Shown in pieces: positions 61,252-64,000 of a stretch of DNA of 64,000 nt. The number at the start of each line of letters is the position of its first letter. Position 1 is the stretch's first letter. The position numbers were made by a program, and so were the translations under genes. A model generated the notes under the pieces. The model was not told where the DNA came from, did no database searches, and saw nothing but the letters and a program-made list of their open reading frames with translations. The stretch is taken from positions 15,197,261 to 15,261,260 of the forward strand of contig NC_003074.8 in assembly GCF_000001735.4 (NCBI RefSeq). The letters run 5' to 3'. The stretch is from Arabidopsis thaliana (taxonomy: Eukaryota; Streptophyta; Magnoliopsida; Brassicales; Brassicaceae).

Positions 61252-63053
61252 ATGAGCAATTACAGTGGCAGTTCTTCTGTTGATCCTGACTACAACATGG
61301 ATGAGACAGAGTCGTCATCTTCAAGGCCAGAGAGAGAACAGAGAGAATATGAAAGCTTCAGAAGGAAAGCTGAGATAGCCCGAGGAAAGAGAGCGATGAC
61401 AGAGAGGTACGAGCTTATAGACGAAGATCTGGAAGACGAATACATGCCTGAACAGACTCGCAGAGCTACCAAACTTCTGCACAAGCCCGACGTATTGCCT
61501 ACTGAGGAATATGTTAGGCTTTTCAAGCTGAATGAGTTCTGTAGCACGAGGTATCCTTGCTCGACCTCACTTGCACAACTCGGATTGTTGGAAGATGTTC
61601 AGCACCTGTACCAAAGTTGTCATCTGGACACTCTGATGGCTTATCCGTATGTAGCGTATGAAGATGAGACAATACAATTCCTCTCCACGCTGCAAGTAGA
61701 GCTCTACCAAGGTATGACCTCTGATGAGTTGGATTGTGAAGGATTGGGATTCTTGCGATTTTCTGTGTATGGTCATGAGTATAGGTTATCAATCAAGCGA
61801 TTGGAATGATTATTTGGCTTCCCTAGTGGAACGAGATCTAAGCCAAAGTATGAAAGAGAAGAGTTGAAAGACTTGTGGATCACCATTGGCAGCTCTGTAC
61901 CGTTGAATGCTTCCAGGTCAAAGAGCAATCAGATACGCAGCCCTGTCATCAGGTACTTCCAGCGTTCTATAGCCAATGTACTCTACTCCGAGAGATTACA
62001 GGGACTGTCACTAACTCTGATATGGAGATGATCGCAATGGCCCTCAAGGAAACTCTTCGCCAAACTAAGAATGGCATGTCCCTCCAAGGTGAAGTCAATG
62101 ACACACCTCTCTCTATACTTCTTCTGATCCATCTGTATGGATACAAGAGCTGGGCTGTCAGCAATAACCGCAAGAGAGCACGAGGCGCTCTGTGCATAGG
62201 TGGCATTGTGACACCGATTCTGATAGCTTGTGGAGTCCCAATCATTTCTGCTGGACTCGAGCCGCGAGCAATGGATATCGAGCACCTACGTCACTGCGAA
62301 TTCCTGGAGTTTGCAATGGTTGACGACTTCCACAGGTTCAGGTTTGAGCACTCTATAGAGAGGAGAGCTAGCATCCTTCTCCCTAGCCCTGAGGTTACAC
62401 AGATAATAGAGGGAGATAACATTGATTTTAGGCCTGAGGTTGGACGCCTCTACTATGAGAACGCTCCGCCATTGGATGAGGATGATCTTCTTGAAGAAGC
62501 TGCTTCGGATGGGATGGATGAAGATAGGGCGGTGGAGTTCGACACTAGCATGTATCACTTTGGTGAACATGTACCTCCAGCGAGGCAGAGCAAGAGCTTG
62601 ACTGAAGCTCATAAGAATAACAGTAAATTGCAGAAGTGGTGCAAGAAGCAGGACAAGCTGATCGCCAAGTGTTTCAAGCTTCTGACAGATAAGCTAAGTT
62701 GCTCTTCCTCCACCACTGCTATTCCACAGGTACATCCTCCTCTGGAGATGCCATCGAGGAGAATTGATGCACCTGCGCACAGGCCTGAGCTTAGCGAGCA
62801 GAGAGTCCCACATGTCCAGGCTAGGCATTCGTCATTCGAATCCCGGGAACACAAGAGAAAAAGGAAGACAACACTCACTCGATCTAGCAGCAGATCACGC
62901 CTCATTCACTCGAGGAGATCACTCGACCGCGGTGCTGGCCGCAGCAGAAGGAGAGAGGTCAAGTTTCCTCAGAGCGGTGCTGGCGCCACAGAGCTGATGA
63001 GGTCGAGTACCCACCTGCTGGAGGTGATACAGAACAAGGTGGTTCGTCTATAG
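61252..63053 (+). pseudogene. ATHILA ORF-1-family protein (env-like position), disrupted
   Basis: Starts MSNYSGSSSVDPDYNMDETE, then a charged region and RRATKLLHKPDVLPTEEYVR, matching the plant-specific ATHILA ORF-1 family recalled from Pfam. A TGA at 61807-61809 breaks the first frame, which otherwise runs on to about 61990 (DLWITIGSSVPLNASRSKSN). A frameshift there leads into the frame that ends at 63053: TGTVTNSDMEMIAMALKETL, LLLIHLYGYKSWA, GGIVTPILIACGVPI. The C-terminus is basic and Ser/Arg-rich (TRSSSRSRLIHSRRSLDR). I see no clear signal peptide or transmembrane segment, so an envelope role is not supported. Function unknown. Confidence 0.8.
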
Positions 63054-64000
63054 CTTGCGAGCAATCGCAGGCAGCCATTGACGAGCAACTACGTTCATTC
63101 TTCGACTGAGGTAAGCGCCTCACTTCACCATTGTATTATACCATCTGTTATGATTTGTTTCTTCATTTTTTGTTTCTGTGATTGGATTTGTCCTGAGTAC
63201 TCTCTTCCAAGTTTATTCGCACAGTGGACTGTGTGATTTATGTTTGGGGGAGGGCTTCGGAAGTGTGTGTTGCATTGTGTATATTTTTGAGTCTGCATTC
63301 ATCTAAGGCATAGAAAAACCAAAAAAAATTTGAAAAATTCAGAAAATGATTTCACAAAAAAAAAAAAAGAGTGTTCATGTACCTGCATTACATTTAGTAT
63401 CGAGTCTTGAGTGTTTCATTTAGGATTGTTGCATATGCATAGGGGATGATGATGAGATAGCCTTGTAAGCATTTTGATTCACCGGATAAACTCAATGCCC
63501 TCATTGCTAGTTGTCTGTTGCATAGTCAATGAATTTGAAAAAAAAAACTGAACCATGCCTAGATTGCTCTACTAGACCACACTGTCATGAACTGATACCA
63601 TTCCCTATCAATTTGAACCTGAATCTGATCTTTAATTATCATGTCTGCATCAAATTTGAACTCATGGATACCTTAAAATACTTGGATTTTCTTATTTATT
63701 TTGATCACTCTTGTTAATCCAAGTAGCTGACTCTCCTTATTAGAGCAGTTAACCCAAACCCAAACCTAGACTTTCTTTCGAGCCCTATATCACTTGTGAG
63801 TGTTTGTGAGGCCTTATTCCGATTAAGCTTGGTAGAAAGTGTTAGGTTCGTAACGACAGAGATAGTGTCTCATGTAGTTCTAGTTCGCATTTTTCGGACT
63901 AGATAGGACTAGGTGGGCACTTATATTTTGGGTTGGGATGTGTTTAAAAGAAAAATGATTCATTGGTAAGAAAAGGTAGAAGACTCTAGGTGAAGTAAGC
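63054..64000 (+). other. Athila 3' non-coding region
   Basis: AT-rich sequence after the last frame, with a polypurine-tract-like TTTGGGGGAGGG at 63243-63254 and a poly-A run near 63357-63368. No LTR start (TGATAAGTG) is found up to 64000, so the purine tract here is internal and the 3' LTR lies further right. Confidence 0.6.

Larger units (their letters stand above)
53218..64000 (+). mobile_element. Athila Ty3/gypsy retrotransposon, 3' end outside window
   Basis: Nested in the Tat element. Order: LTR, tRNA-Asp-type primer-binding site (TGGCGCCGTTGCCG, 54401-54414), gag-protease, RT-RNase H, integrase, about 1 kb spacer, ATHILA ORF-1-family frame in the env-like position, and a 3' non-coding region. 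Two in-frame stops and several frameshifts are present, but most of the coding sequence is well preserved. At least 10.8 kb is visible, close to the expected full length, so the 3' LTR should begin just past the window. Confidence 0.92.

Noticed and set aside
61252..63053. Calling the last Athila frame a viral envelope gene
   Set aside because: No signal peptide, transmembrane segment or glycoprotein features are visible; only the position is env-like.

Overview
The window is plant nuclear DNA from the genus Arabidopsis (A. thaliana or a very close relative). It has intron-rich genes with GT-AG junctions, AT-rich spacers, and the gene order SAC-domain phosphatase, CFS1 (FYVE/SYLF), ARID4, CWC16/DUF572 protein, pectinesterase 32, BIG5/MIN7 ARF-GEF. 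From memory this is the order of the AT3G43220-AT3G43300 block near the chromosome 3 centromere. No database was searched, so species and locus names are recognition, not search results.

Layout. 1-5393 (minus): SAC-type phosphoinositide phosphatase, 5' end present, 3' end cut by the window. 5650-10050: AT-rich spacer carrying a complete 1.57-kb non-autonomous LTR retrotransposon. 10516-12339 (plus): CFS1, four exons. 12772-17180 (minus): ARID4, ARID plus C-terminal PHD-like finger. 17200-19450: spacer with a degenerate TE-like block. 19453-20202 (plus): intronless CWC16/YJU2-like gene. 20270-24740: solo-LTR-like sequence, a 1.68-kb tandem duplication holding a MITE-like element and an orphan exon in each unit, and a SINE. 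25142-27864 (minus): pectinesterase 32, three exons. 27900-36970: gene-poor, with two more SINEs, a local duplication, a retroposon with a 10-bp target duplication, and a complete 386-bp TRIM. 36975-47774 (minus): BIG5/BEN1/MIN7 with a GC-AG last intron and a tiny poly(T) insertion in another intron. 48350-64000: nested Ty3/gypsy elements. A Tat-lineage element (gag, protease, RT, RNase H and the extra archaeal-type RNase H) is interrupted at 53217 by an Athila element whose 3' LTR lies beyond the window.

How it fits together. The host genes are single-copy housekeeping or trafficking genes: phosphoinositide turnover, endosome/autophagosome maturation, ARF activation at the trans-Golgi/early endosome, chromatin, splicing and wall pectin. 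They are adjacent but not an operon. The right quarter is a pericentromere-like nest of decayed retrotransposons that begins within about 0.6-1.1 kb of the BIG5 start codon. The most striking unexplained signal is in the Athila element: the octamer ACTCGACC and its complement recur dozens of times, and four times in the LTR they pair head-to-head as 7-9 bp stems with 4-nt loops.
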